Assembly (NCBI GenBank): GCA_963700185.1
Contig: CAVOWP010000031.1
Coordinates: forward strand, 372,001-436,000
From: AP-15 sp963700185
Lineage (GTDB): Bacteria > Pseudomonadota > Alphaproteobacteria > ATCC43930 > CGMCC-115725
Direction: 5' to 3'
DNA length: 64,000 nt
The notes beneath the pieces were generated by a model. That model saw nothing but the letters and a program-made list of their open reading frames with translations. It did no database searches and was not told where the DNA came from. Positions 37,727 to 46,876 of this stretch are shown piece after piece. Each line of letters starts with the position of its first letter. Within the stretch, counting starts at the first letter, position 1. Position numbers and translations under genes: made by a program.

Positions 37727-38164
37727 TCACCCCTTGGCGCGGCGGGGCCTACCCCGCGGCCGGCTGCGCTTGCGACCGAGGCCGAGTTCTTTTGCCATTG
37801 TCGAGCGCTGCTCGGAATAGGCCGGCGCAGTCAGCGGATGATCGCTCGCCAGATCCCAGCGCCGCAAATATTCGGCGGTCTGCAATCCGTGCCGGGTGCC
37901 GAGATGTCGTCGCAAAGTCTTCCCGCGGAAACCGCATTCGAGGCAGACGACGTGATCATGCTGCACGGACCGCCGAATAGGCACCGCCGGGGTGCGCGGC
38001 ACCGGCACCGGCGCCGGTTTTCCGAGATCGCGCAGAGCCTGCTGCACCGAGGTGATCAGGGCGGGGAGCTGCTCGGGTGACAGTGTATGATTGCCGACAT
38101 AGCTTGCGATGATCTTGGTTACCGGCCGAAGATCGATCTCCTTTTCGGTATTTTCGGTATTCAT
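37727..38164 (-). CDS. MucR/Ros-family zinc-finger transcriptional regulator
   Basis: 145 residues from ATG 38164. The N-terminal half (IIASYVGNHTLSPEQLPALI) is the MucR oligomerisation region. VVCLECGFRGKTLRRHLGTRH is the Cys2His2 finger, with four residues between the two histidines instead of the usual three, followed by YLRRWDLASDHPLTAPAYSE, typical of Ros/MucR, and a basic tail. These proteins silence AT-rich or surface and symbiosis genes in Hyphomicrobiales and relatives. The upstream 230 bases are AT-richer than average, as expected for an autoregulated mucR promoter. Confidence 0.88.
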   Translation of the reverse strand: MNTENTEKEIDLRPVTKIIASYVGNHTLSPEQLPALITSVQQALRDLGKPAPVPVPRTPAVPIRRSVQHDHVVCLECGFRGKTLRRHLGTRHGLQTAEYLRRWDLASDHPLTAPAYSEQRSTMAKELGLGRKRSRPRGRPRRAKG

Positions 38165-38385
38165 GACTGCTTCTGTTCCTGCCGATAAATCTTCGAGCTC
38201 CACTGCATACAGCATACCGCAACCGATTGAAACCGTTTTTACTGCCGAATTCAAAGTCGGAAAAAATTGCGACGGGGCCGGCAAGTGTAGTCTCGCGCCA
38301 ACCTGCCATCGGACGGAACTAAATGGCGATGATGATCCTGTTTCGGAAAATCGCTCGATGCGGCATGATTGCACGCCGCAATCGC

Positions 38386-38398
38386 TGACCAGAGGTCA
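38386..38398. promoter_or_regulatory. Short palindrome before the SDR start (possible operator)
   Basis: TGACC-AGA-GGTCA, a perfect 5-bp inverted repeat, ends two bases before the ATG at 38401. Its position over the ribosome site could suit an operator, but a palindrome this short can occur by chance. Confidence 0.25.
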
Positions 38399-38400
38399 CA

Positions 38401-39165
38401 ATGAAACTGTTCGATTTGTCGGGGAAGGTTGCGATCGTGACCGGGTCGAGCCGCGGCATCGGCCGGGCGATCGCCGAGGCGATCGCCGAGGCCGGCGGCC
38501 GGGTCGTGATCTCCGCGCGCAACCTCGCGCCATGCGAGGAGGTCGCATCGGGGATCCGGGCAAAAGGCGGTGAAGCGATCGCCCAAACGGCGCGCATCTC
38601 GGACAAAGTCCAGCTCGAACATCTGGTCGCCAGGACGCGCGAAACCTGGGGCCGGGTCGACATTCTCGTCTGCAATGCAGCGATCAACCCGCATTACGGC
38701 TCGCTCGAAAAGCTGACGGACGAAGTATTCGAGCGCATGATGATCAACAATGTGCTGAGCAATCTTTGGCTGTCGCGCATGGTGGCGCCCGAGATGCGCG
38801 AGCGGCGTGACGGCTCGATCATCTACATCATTTCTGTCGCGGCAGTGCGCGCGACGACGGTGCTCGGCATGTACGGCGTGACGAAGGCCGCCGATTACGC
38901 CCTCTGCCGCAATCTCGCCGCCGAATGGGGCCCCGACAATGTGCGGGTCAACTGCATCGCCCCGGGTCTCGTCAAGACCGAGTTCGCGCGCGTGCTCTAC
39001 GAGGACCCGCAGCGCCGCGCCGTCCGCGAGGCCGCGACGCCGTTGCGCCGGCTCGGCGAGCCCGAGGACATCGCCGGCGTCGCGCTGATGCTCGCCTCGC
39101 GCGCCGGCGCCTTCATCACCGGCCAGACGATCGTTGTCGACGGCGGCACGACGATCGCGCCGTGA
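38401..39165 (+). CDS. Short-chain dehydrogenase/reductase (SDR)
   Basis: 254 residues of classical SDR. Coenzyme site VTGSSRGIGRAIAEAIAEAG, NNA-equivalent LVCNAAINP, catalytic serine in IIYIISVAAVRATTVLGMYG with Y-G-V-T-K (the YxxxK pair), and the C-terminal DGGTTIAP ending. It acts on an unknown alcohol or ketone with NAD(P)H. It is followed by a SnoaL-like protein and a ThDP enzyme on the same strand, possibly one operon. Confidence 0.92.
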   Translation: MKLFDLSGKVAIVTGSSRGIGRAIAEAIAEAGGRVVISARNLAPCEEVASGIRAKGGEAIAQTARISDKVQLEHLVARTRETWGRVDILVCNAAINPHYGSLEKLTDEVFERMMINNVLSNLWLSRMVAPEMRERRDGSIIYIISVAAVRATTVLGMYGVTKAADYALCRNLAAEWGPDNVRVNCIAPGLVKTEFARVLYEDPQRRAVREAATPLRRLGEPEDIAGVALMLASRAGAFITGQTIVVDGGTTIAP

Positions 39166-39193
39166 CGTGACTATTCACTGGGGAGGAAATGCG

Positions 39194-39619
39194 ATGTGGC
39201 GGATTGTGATGTTCATCGGCTGTTTGAGCCTCGGCTCGCCGGCGGTCGCCCAGAACAAGGCGACAATCGAAAAGCTCAACGACGTCTGGACGGCGGCTTT
39301 CAACAAGGGCGACGCCGCCGCGGTAGCGGTGCTCTATACCGAGGACGCGTATGTCCTCCCGCCGGGCTCGGCAATGGTCAAGGGGCGCGCCGCGATCGAG
39401 GCATTCTGGCGGCAAGCGGCGCAGCAAATGACTGACGCCAAGCTGACGACCCTCGACGTCCTGCCGCTCGGCCGCTCCGCGGCGCGTGAAATCGGCACCG
39501 TCACCCTGAAGACGAAGTCGCAGCCGCCGCAGGAAATCGTCGGGAAATACGTCGTCGTCTGGCGCAAGGTCGGCCGCGATTGGAAGCTCGCGACCGACAT
39601 CTGGAACACCGATAAATAA
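39194..39619 (+). CDS. Secreted SnoaL-like/DUF4440 (SgcJ/EcaC-type) protein
   Basis: 141 residues, start ATG 39194 behind GGGAGGAAA. Signal peptide MWRIVMFIGCLSLGSPAVAQ. The cone-shaped NTF2-like domain starts at KLNDVWTAAFNKGDAAAVAV with LYTEDAYVLPPGSAMVKGR, and IEAFWRQAAQQ. Such proteins bind small ligands or act as ketosteroid-isomerase-like enzymes; no catalytic assignment is possible. Confidence 0.85.
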   Translation: MWRIVMFIGCLSLGSPAVAQNKATIEKLNDVWTAAFNKGDAAAVAVLYTEDAYVLPPGSAMVKGRAAIEAFWRQAAQQMTDAKLTTLDVLPLGRSAAREIGTVTLKTKSQPPQEIVGKYVVVWRKVGRDWKLATDIWNTDK

Positions 39620-39680
39620 AACTCTTCGCCTCGAGAGGTCGAAGTGCCCGCCAAACATGTGCCATTCCAGGAGGGAAACA

Positions 39681-41507
39681 ATGGATGACCCGTCCGCAAG
39701 ACCGATCGAGGCTGCCGGCAACGAGATCGATCGGCCAGTGCCGAGCCAGCCTTCGGCGCGGGTCTGGGGCAGCGATGCGATCGCCGCGATGCTGCGCGAG
39801 CTGGATATTCCCTATGTCGCGCTCAATCCCGGGTCGAGCTATCGCGGATTGCACGACAGCATCGTCAATTATCTCGGCAATACGCGGCCGCGCATGCTGC
39901 TGTGCCTGCACGAGGAGAGTGCGGTCGCATTGGCGCATGGCTACGCCAAGGTGACGGGGCGCCCGCTCGCGGTGATCGCGCACGCCAATGTCGGGCTGAT
40001 GCATGCGACGATGGCGATCTTCAATGCCTGGTGCGATCGCGTGCCGGTGATCGTCCTCGGCGCCACCGGGGCGGTCGATGCAGTGCGGCGCCGGCCATGG
40101 ATCGAATGGATTCACACGGTGCGCGACCAGGGCATGCTGATACGCAACTACACCAAATGGGATGATCAGCCGTCCTCGATCGGAGCGGCGCAAGAGGCGA
40201 TGTTGCGCGCCAATATAATCGCGCAGACCGCGCCGCGCGGACCCGTCTACATCAACTTGAACCTGGAACTGCAGGAAGACGAGATCGCCGCCGCGCCGCC
40301 GCATCCGGAGACGGCCCGGTTTGCTCCGCCGCCGCTCTTGGAACCGGCTGGTCCAGTATTGCGCCAGGCTGCCGAGCTCCTCGCTCGCGGCGAGCGACCG
40401 GTCATTCTGATGGGACGCACCTCGCGCGATCCCGAGGCTTGGCAGCGGCGGATCGAGCTGGCAGAGGCGATCGGCGCGCGGGTGATGACCGACCGTAAGG
40501 CTGGCGCCGCCTTTCCGACCGATCACCCCTTGCACGCCGCCGGCCCCGCGACCTCGCTGTCGCCGGCGGGAACCGAGCTGGTCGCCGCGGCCGATGTGAT
40601 ACTGAGCCTCGACTGGATCGATCTGGCCGGGACATTGAAGGGCGCCTGCCGCGGCAAGGCTCCGGCCGGCAAGGTGATCCAAGTCTCGGTCGACCAATAC
40701 GTCCACAATGGCTGGAGCATGGACCACCAGGGCCTGCCACCCGCTGATGTGTATCTCTTGGCCGAGCCGGATGCGGCAGTGCCGGCCCTCTTGGCCGAGG
40801 TCAAACGATTGCGGCCGAATGCACCGCCACTGCCGCCGGCGCGCGAACGGCGCGGTCCGCCGCCGCTGTCTGCGCTCAAAACCGCCTCGACCATCGAGGT
40901 GCCGTTATTGGCAACGGCTTTGAAGGAGGTGCTGGGCGGCGCGCCGGTCTCGATCATCCGCCTGCCGCTCAGCTGGGGCGAGCATCTGTGGGATTTCCGG
41001 CATCCTCTCGACTTTCTCGGCGCCGATGGCGGCGGCGGCATCGGATCGGGGCCGGGTATGGCCGTCGGTGCGGCTTTGGCCTTGCGCGACGGCGAGCGCC
41101 TGCCGGTCGCAGTGCTCGGCGACGGCGATTTTCTGATGGGGGTCACCGCGCTGTGGACCGCGGTGCGCAACGGCATCCCGCTGCTGATCGTGCTCGCCAA
41201 CAACCGCTCGTTCTTCAATGACGAGCTGCACCAGGAGCGGGTCGCCCGCGAGCGCGGCCGGCCAGCCGAAAACCGCTGGATCGGGCAAGCGATCCGGGAC
41301 CCCGACATCGACCTGGCCACAATGGCCCGCGCTCAGGGCTGCATCGGCATCGGCCCGGTCGACGATCCGCGCCGTCTCCTGCCGGCCCTCAATGAAGCCG
41401 TCGCCGCGGTCCGTGCCGGCAAAGTGTGCGTCGTCGACGTCCACGTCGCCGTCGGCTACGACCCCGGCGCAGCCAGCGGGATCATGACGCAGTCGGGGCT
41501 GGGGTAA
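39681..41507 (+). CDS. Thiamine diphosphate-dependent enzyme (acetolactate synthase/benzoylformate decarboxylase family)
   Basis: About 608 residues from ATG 39681 (GGAGGGAAAC just upstream). N-terminal PYR domain with the catalytic-type glutamate in LLCLHEESAVALAHGYAKVT, a central domain (ERPVILMGRTSRDPEAWQRR), and a C-terminal PP domain with VLGDGDFLMGVTALWTAVRN followed by ANNRSFFNDELHQ, the GDG..N-N cofactor and magnesium motif. It cleaves or forms C-C bonds next to a carbonyl in 2-keto acids or similar. The substrate is unknown; the neighbouring SDR suggests a small degradation pathway. Confidence 0.9.
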   Translation: MDDPSARPIEAAGNEIDRPVPSQPSARVWGSDAIAAMLRELDIPYVALNPGSSYRGLHDSIVNYLGNTRPRMLLCLHEESAVALAHGYAKVTGRPLAVIAHANVGLMHATMAIFNAWCDRVPVIVLGATGAVDAVRRRPWIEWIHTVRDQGMLIRNYTKWDDQPSSIGAAQEAMLRANIIAQTAPRGPVYINLNLELQEDEIAAAPPHPETARFAPPPLLEPAGPVLRQAAELLARGERPVILMGRTSRDPEAWQRRIELAEAIGARVMTDRKAGAAFPTDHPLHAAGPATSLSPAGTELVAAADVILSLDWIDLAGTLKGACRGKAPAGKVIQVSVDQYVHNGWSMDHQGLPPADVYLLAEPDAAVPALLAEVKRLRPNAPPLPPARERRGPPPLSALKTASTIEVPLLATALKEVLGGAPVSIIRLPLSWGEHLWDFRHPLDFLGADGGGGIGSGPGMAVGAALALRDGERLPVAVLGDGDFLMGVTALWTAVRNGIPLLIVLANNRSFFNDELHQERVARERGRPAENRWIGQAIRDPDIDLATMARAQGCIGIGPVDDPRRLLPALNEAVAAVRAGKVCVVDVHVAVGYDPGAASGIMTQSGLG

Positions 41508-41762
41508 GAGCTAATTTCGGTGTCCGTTGCGAGGCGCGCGTGGCGCGGGAACTCGGCGGCCCGAGCAACTGTGTTGAGGGGGTGGTGTTGACGTCCTCCG
41601 GACCCTGGGCGGCATGGCGTGGTGCTCGCCGCCGTCAAGACCGCTGCGCGCCGCCTTCGGCGGTGGCCTGCGGCCAGTCTTGACCGCGGCTGCGCGCGCC
41701 GCCCGTTCGGCATCGCAGGTCGGGACGGAGAAACGGTGCCCGATCGAACAAAGAAACTGCCC

Positions 41763-42714
41763 TCAAGGGACCACCGCGGCGGCGAGCTCGTCGCGCACCC
41801 GGCCATTGAGCATCACCAGCATCTTGCGCATGCAGGCCACCAGAGCCACCCCCAGGGACTTTGGGCGGCTTGCCGCTGGCCGACAGCCGGCGATAGAACT
41901 CCTTGATCGGAGGGTTGCAGCGCACCGCGCTCAATGTCGCCACGTACAACACGTTACGCACCCGCCGGCGGCCGCCGGCAATGGCGCGGTAGCCACGTCT
42001 GGCGCCGCTGTCGTGGTTGAGTGGCGCCACCCCGATCAGCGCCGCCGCCTGATGGCGGCTCAGCGAGCCCAGCTCGCGCATATTGGCGATCAGTGTACAG
42101 GCCAATACCAGGCCGACCCCCTTGAGCGCAGTCAGGCAGGCAAACAACGCTTTTTTGGCTGGGTCGCCGTCGACGATCGCGCGCATCTCGGCTTCGATCT
42201 CTTTCACCTCGGCCCGCAACGCGGCACGGCGCCGGTCGGCGCGCTCCCGCAGCGCCAGCGTCTCGAGCCGACGCCGCTGATGCTCGAGCGCGACCAGTTC
42301 GTCCTGCAGGCTGCGCCGGTACAGCACATGCTCGCCCAGCCGGTCGGCCACCAGATCGGGTTTGCCGATGCGCGGCGCAAAGGTCTCGGCAAAATGGGCG
42401 ATCACCGCCGCGTCCAGCCGGTCGGTCTTGGCCAGCCGCCCCGCAGCGCGGGCAAACTCACGCACGTGGCGCGGGTTGACCACCGCGGCGACCAGCCCCG
42501 CTTCGCTCAGCGCCAGCCACAGCGCCCGCTCGTATCCGCCGGTCGCCTCCAGCACGATGCGTTTCACGCGCAACGGCCGCAGCCGGGCGATCAACGCGGC
42601 ATAGCCAGCCGCTTCATTGCTGACCGAGAAGCCGACCTCCAGCGGACGCACATGCACGTCCAACCGATCCTTCGAGACGTCGATCCCGACAAAGACATCC
42701 TGTGACGCCATCAT
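41763..42714 (-). mobile_element. IS110-family transposase (DEDD recombinase; one frameshift)
   Basis: About 316 residues starting at the double ATG 42714/42711 with AAGGGG upstream. The RuvC-like DEDD domain begins VFVGIDVSKDRLDVHV (first Asp) with VLEATGGYERALWLALSEAG and KTDRLDAAVIAHFA. The C-terminal transposase_20 domain has LTALKGVGLVLACTLIANM and IGVAPLNHDSGARRGYRAI, with the serine nucleophile region further on. The GGGGG run near 41855 holds a surplus base; removal gives VALVACMRKMLVMLNGRVRD and a stop at 41763. IS110 elements lack clear terminal inverted repeats, so I cannot place the ends; flanking gaps are 41508-41762 and 42715-43051. Confidence 0.9.
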
Positions 42715-43051
42715 CCTATCCCCTTCTTGCAACTGCGGGCGAGAGCCCTGGCAACTGTTCGGGCGTGAGATGACAGGCAACGCCGGAGCCTTGCTCGACA
42801 CGGGGAGAGCCCCACGATTGCTTGCGGTCGCGGCGCTGCCGCAGCCCGGGCCTTGGCCCCGGCCCAGGCTGCGCCGCACACTATGCACCATGGCGCACAG
42901 ACAAGATTGCTTCGCTGTGCGCGCAATGACAGTTGCCGCGAGAAGGCGGGGGGATCCGGGGTGGCCTGCTTTCGATCGTCATTGCGGGCGGCAGCGAAGC
43001 AATCTCGGCCCCCTGAGCGCTTGATCGGGGCGAATCTGATCGAAATCCGCT
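42715..43051. repeat. Gene-free stretch upstream of the IS110 transposase with inverted repeat (family B)
   Basis: 337 bases without a gene. 42905-42930 (AGATTGCTTCGCTGTGCGCG, then CAATGAC) and 42979-43006 (GTCATTGCGGGCGGCAGCG, then AAGCAATCT) form an inverted repeat of a common genomic type also seen at 57086. In IS110-group elements the non-coding DNA before the recombinase can encode the bridge RNA, so part of 42715-42900 may belong to the IS. This is not demonstrated here. Confidence 0.5.
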
Positions 43052-43375
43052 CTAGCGCGGCTTGTCGCCGGCCAGAAGTCACCCGGTGCAAGACGCGGCG
43101 ATGGCCGTGGTAGTCGTTGATCGGGTTGTGCTGCGTGCAGCGATTGTCCCAAAAGGCAATCGAGCCCACGTCCCCAGTGGAAAACGGCAGGTGAATTCCG
43201 GGCGTTGCTGGTGGGTGAACACATACTGCAATAGCGGGGCGCATTCGGCCTCGGTCATGTCCTGGAAGCGCACCGTGTGGACGCCATTGACAAAGCGCCT
43301 TCCTGCCAGTGTCGGGGTGGGTGCGCACCACCGGGTGCGCGGCAAAATATTCGAGCTTCGCGTCAGCCTTGGCAC
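43052..43375 (-). pseudogene. TauD/TfdA-family dioxygenase, C-terminal remnant
   Basis: Only the last 105 or so residues remain. They are LEYFAAHPVVRTHPDTGRKAL, FVNGVHTVRFQDMTEAECAP, LLQYVFTHQQRPEFTCRF, TGDVGSIAFWDNRCTQHNPI and DYHGHRRVLHRVT, in two frames. This covers the distal iron-binding His and the 2-oxoglutarate-binding Arg region of Fe(II)/2OG dioxygenases. The N-terminal two thirds, including the HxD motif, are missing, and the sequence switches at about 43370-43376 into phage-like DNA. It was probably cut by integration or deletion. Confidence 0.75.
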
Positions 43376-43725
43376 GGATCGAGGCGATCCTGGCGGGCCT
43401 GGCGCCGGGAGACCGGGCGTTCCTCGAGCCGCGCCTGCTATTGCCGCGCTGGCTTCGCCGGCGCCGACGGCTCGCAGAGCGGGACGCGGCGGTCATCGAC
43501 GCGCGCCAGCGGTTTTTCCTGGACCGGCATGTGACCGTCGCGGCCCGGCGGCTCGCCCGGGCGCTCGGCGCCTATGCGCTGAGCGGCTGGCATTGGGAAC
43601 ACAAGAACGGCCTGCCGGCCGGGGCGAGTGAACGGCACCAGGCGCTCTACCGGATCCTCGCGGCCAATGGCGGTGTGCCATTGGGCTGGCGCCAGATCGT
43701 CAACATTGTTTGCAATAATCGGTAG
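43376..43725 (+). CDS. Hypothetical protein fragment at the left edge of the prophage remnant
   Basis: An open frame reading ARIEAILAGLAPGDRAFLEP, LLLPRWLRRRRRLAERDAAV, FFLDRHVTVAARRLARALG, WHWEHKNGLPAGASERHQAL and RILAANGGVPLGWRQIVNIV. It is arginine-rich with no recognised domain. The apparent start lies inside the truncated dioxygenase, so the original N-terminus may be missing. I cannot tell whether it is still a gene. Confidence 0.35.
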
Positions 43726-43760
43726 CAGCGACTGCAACCGGGCTGCGCTAATCAGCTCGC

Positions 43761-44360
43761 ATGCTTTCCAGACAGAGGCCCCGGCTGCCGGACGCGGCGG
43801 CGATCGACATCAAGCCGATCGCCGATGACCCGCAATATCAGGCGGCGCTCGCCGAGCTCGAGGCGCTCGAGCAGCGCCTGGCCGAGACGGAACTGCGCCG
43901 GAAGCGAGCAAAGGCCCGGCTGATGGGCGCGAAACCGGGCCGCGGCTTTGCCGATCGCGCCCGGGATCTCGTCGCCGGCGGCCGCATCGAGCCCACCAGC
44001 CCGGCCGACGAAATGGCCGCCTCGGCTGACGAGGAACAGATCCTGCGCCAGGCCATCAGCCTGGCAACGGGGCGGCTCGACGAGGTCGCGCGAGATCTCA
44101 GCTACGCAGCGTCGCAAAAATGCCAGGCATTGCACAACTCGGCGCTGCTGGCCGTTCTGCAGGCCATCGATGACCTGGCGGGGGCGCTTGACGCCGGGGC
44201 ATCGATCCGGGCGGCGCTCCGCGCCCGCGGCAATACCCCGAGCTCGGTGCTGATGCCGGAGCTCGCGCCGCAGGAGGCTGTCATGATCGGCCGCTCGACC
44301 AATGTCGGCACCACGGCGTGGAACTTCCGCCGCGGGCTCGAACGGCTCGGGGCTCTGTAA
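43761..44360 (+). CDS. Hypothetical coiled-coil protein, prophage region
   Basis: 199 residues, ATG 43761. The N-terminal half is a predicted coiled coil (YQAALAELEALEQRLAETEL, RRKRAKARLMGAKPG). The middle is helical (EEQILRQAISLATGRLDEVA) and the end is MIGRSTNVGTTAWNFRRGL. No known domain. The stop overlaps the next ATG by one base (TAATG), so the two genes are coupled. The position among phage-like genes suggests a structural or accessory phage protein. Confidence 0.6.
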   Translation: MLSRQRPRLPDAAAIDIKPIADDPQYQAALAELEALEQRLAETELRRKRAKARLMGAKPGRGFADRARDLVAGGRIEPTSPADEMAASADEEQILRQAISLATGRLDEVARDLSYAASQKCQALHNSALLAVLQAIDDLAGALDAGASIRAALRARGNTPSSVLMPELAPQEAVMIGRSTNVGTTAWNFRRGLERLGAL

Positions 44361-44818
44361 TGCAGACCCCGCATTTTGACTTCAGCAGCGAGCGCGCCGC
44401 GCTGCAGGCCGAGCTCGCGAACGCGTTGGCGCTGCTGCCTCGATTGCACGGCGCCCACGTAGCGGCCAAGACGGCGGCCGAAGATGCGTGCTGGAGGCTC
44501 AACTCGTTCCTTCCGCGCGTGAACGCGGCGACCCGGCACGCCGCCAACGAGGCCTCGCCGGCATTGCTAGACCAACTGCACGAGGAGCGCCGCTTGCGCG
44601 ACATCGCCAACGGCGCGGCCGAGCGCGCCAGGCGCGAGGTGGCGGCTTGCGAATGGCGCGTTGGCTGCGCGCGCACCGGTCTCGAGCAGCTCGAGCGACT
44701 AGCAAATCCACCGCCACTGATCCCCCGGCGCGAGGTGGTACCGCGGCCAAAGCCCGCCCTCGACGTCGATTTCGATCCGATCGTCATGCCCTCCAGGCCA
44801 CCCGCCGATGCGGCATGA
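44360..44818 (+). CDS. Hypothetical helical protein, prophage region
   Basis: 152 residues. ATG 44360 overlaps the previous stop. It is largely helical and alanine-rich (FSSERAALQAELANALALL, LLDQLHEERRLRDIANGAAE, RARREVAACEWRVGCARTGL) with a proline-rich tail. No recognised family. It is cotranslated with the preceding gene. Confidence 0.58.
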   Translation: MQTPHFDFSSERAALQAELANALALLPRLHGAHVAAKTAAEDACWRLNSFLPRVNAATRHAANEASPALLDQLHEERRLRDIANGAAERARREVAACEWRVGCARTGLEQLERLANPPPLIPRREVVPRPKPALDVDFDPIVMPSRPPADAA

Positions 44819-44939
44819 ACCCGAAAATTCAGCGCGCTCGGTGGCACGATTCCGCCGCGCGCTGTGGCGGCCGCCGGCGGGGAATTCGTCCTTCCCAGCG
44901 GCGCCGGCGGCCGCCGATTTTTCCGACTGGAGGTCTTAA

Positions 44940-45278
44940 ATGGCGAAGCCGAGTGTGCCGTCGGTCGGCACCAGAATTTTGTATTACGGGGCGCTGCCGC
45001 CGCAGCCGACCTTTTACATAGCCACAGGAGGCCAGAAGATCTTCAACCCGCTGCCCAACCCCAATGCCCCGCCCGACGTCGCCGCCGGCCAGGTCGCGCC
45101 GGGGCTGGTCGTCGCCCTCGGCGGCTCGGCGCCGGATTACATGAGCATGCTGGTGTCGGTGTACGGCTCGGATGGCAGCGTCGTGTTGGGGAGATCGATG
45201 GCGAACATAGCCACGTGGACATCGGCTGGTTCGGATCCGCCCCAACCGCGCTGGGACTATGTCGATTTGACCGCGTGA
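44940..45278 (+). CDS. Hypothetical protein, prophage region
   Basis: 112 residues, ATG 44940 with GGAGG at 44928-44932. It starts MAKPSVPSVGTRILYYGALP and has FNPLPNPNAPPDVAAGQVAP, LVVALGGSAPDYMSMLVSVY and WTSAGSDPPQPRWDYVDLTA. Rich in Pro, Gly and Val, beta-type. It may be a phage structural protein, but no motif proves it. Confidence 0.6.
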   Translation: MAKPSVPSVGTRILYYGALPPQPTFYIATGGQKIFNPLPNPNAPPDVAAGQVAPGLVVALGGSAPDYMSMLVSVYGSDGSVVLGRSMANIATWTSAGSDPPQPRWDYVDLTA

Positions 45279-45297
45279 ACGGAGTGAGATCGCCCAA

Positions 45298-45873
45298 ATG
45301 ACCCCCAATCAAGTTCGCCACCTTGTCCGCCGCGAGCTCGACAAGCTGAAGCGGCTGGCCAAAAGCGTCGCGCTCGTAGAAACCGCCAGCGACATGTGCG
45401 GTGGCCTGCCGGAGCGCGAGACCGACCAGGATGGGCACGACTCGCAGGTCAAGGCGCTGCACTCGGTCGTGAAAACAGCTCGGGCGGGCCTCGAAGAATT
45501 TCTCGGGGCTCAGATCGGACGGGCGGCCCGGCTACGCTTGGTCGGCAGCGGAACGCCGGCCAGCGGAACCGACGATTCAATGCCCTCTGATCCTGCCGGC
45601 GGCGATGGCTTGACGCGCGCCAAGGGGGCAATCAGCGACGCCGCGGACGAGGCGGATCGCCTGGTAGACCGGGTTGGAGAGGGCGACGAGTCGGAGTCGG
45701 CGGTCAACGAGTTGGCGAACGCGATGCATTTTCACACTAAAACCGCCGATGCTGCGCTCGAAGATTATTGCGCCGCGGTGATCGACAATCCGGAGGGCGA
45801 AAAGCGGCGCGGGCGCGCCCGGGCCTATGCGAAGGCGATCGCGACCGGGTTCGGCCACGGCAAGGGCGCCTGA
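45298..45873 (+). CDS. Hypothetical protein, prophage region
   Basis: 191 residues, ATG 45298. It begins MTPNQVRHLVRRELDKLKRL and has acidic helical segments (SDAADEADRLVDRVGEGDES, AVNELANAMHFHTKTADAAL, EDYCAAVIDNPEGEKRRGRA). No known domain; it may be a phage accessory protein. Confidence 0.58.
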   Translation: MTPNQVRHLVRRELDKLKRLAKSVALVETASDMCGGLPERETDQDGHDSQVKALHSVVKTARAGLEEFLGAQIGRAARLRLVGSGTPASGTDDSMPSDPAGGDGLTRAKGAISDAADEADRLVDRVGEGDESESAVNELANAMHFHTKTADAALEDYCAAVIDNPEGEKRRGRARAYAKAIATGFGHGKGA

Positions 45874-45876
45874 AAA

Positions 45877-46080
45877 TGCCCGCCGCCCGATCGCGAAGAG
45901 CTGACGATTAAAACCGGTGGCCGGATCCTCGGCGGCTGGGAGCGCGTGCGGGTCACCCGTGGCGTCGAGCTCTGCCCGTCGCATTTCGACCTCAAGCTGA
46001 CCGCGCATCGGTTCATTAAGTCTTACGAGCTCATCAAGGCGGTACTGACCGGGACGATCTCAACAATTGTTGAGAACGTC
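45877..46080 (+). pseudogene. Mu gpP-like phage tail/baseplate protein, N-terminal fragment
   Basis: The text DREELTIKTGGRILGGWERV, RVTRGVELCPSHFDLKLTA matches the N-terminus of Mu gpP-type tail proteins (L-T-x-x-x-x-G-G-x-x-x-G-W-x-x-V-x-V-T-R-S-I-E). ATG 45877 is out of frame by one C (CCC at 45880). After about 55 residues the family sequence stops and unrelated sequence follows. It is a remnant supporting a prophage origin. Confidence 0.5.
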
Positions 46081-46876
46081 AGCGTTCCCGAGGTTCGCGG
46101 CAATTTGACTGTCCCTGCAGATCGACGCCTCTGCGCTCTACTTGCTGGCGCGGCCGTCAACGCCCGAGGAATTACGCGCTGAAGCGCTGGAAAAGGCAGC
46201 CAGCCCTAGCGGCATTTTACGGGACGAGGTCGCCGCCCGCGCCAACGCCATGCGGCTTTCGAACTCATGGAGATCGTATTCGATAAGCTTGCCGCGCCGG
46301 GGACGGCGTGTGCCCTGATCGCGCAGGCCGCGGAACAAGCGGCGGCAAAGGCGAAAGCGGAGGTACCGCGCGGCCTGGGAAGGGTTCAAGACCCATCCCA
46401 CGCGGTCGAACGGCGCGACTGCGTCGCTGGCTGATCTCGGCACAATTGCGCCAGGCCTTCGACCAGCAGATCCAGGCGCCAAACGTCATTCGCCGGCGGG
46501 GCGCCGCCGGTACAGATCGCCGCCGTGCCCAGCACCGGGCAGGAAATGAGCGACACCGGCGGCAGCGACACGTCGCACGAGGTCACCGTCCATTTGTCGA
46601 TGCGCCGGCCGGCCTGCGCTCCGGGCTGACCCGCGCCGACGGGGCCCGCCCGCCTGGCGCTGCGCACGCAATACGCAATGCCGGCGCCGTTCTGACTAGA
46701 CGCTCGGCAGTTGGTTGGTGGTAGGGTGCGGCCAGGCGCTGATCACGCCATCGCACTCCGTGCCGGGAGCGAGCCGAATACAACACCCCTGGGGGAATAC
46801 GCTCGCCTGCGCGATCAGGTGATCAGCTCCCGGCGCCCGCGTCGCTCGCGGGCAAGACCCGAGGAGCCCCGGCCAA
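46081..46876. other. Decayed prophage DNA without an intact gene
   Basis: About 800 bases. One short open stretch (46115-46310, plus) reads ALYLLARPSTPEELRAEALE, a linker typical of ParB- or DUF3102-like phage proteins, and then stops. A minus-strand frame at 46386-46667 (TVTSCDVSLPPVSLISCPVL) is open but has no start context or homologue that I recognise. I call no gene here. Confidence 0.5.

Noticed and set aside
44814..44939. Small coupled gene starting at the ATGA overlap at 44814
   Set aside because: The reading is arginine-rich, has no domain and continues into the next gene in the wrong frame.
46386..46667. Minus-strand phage gene
   Set aside because: Open but without start signal, domain or neighbour support; plus-strand fragments in the same DNA are equally weak.
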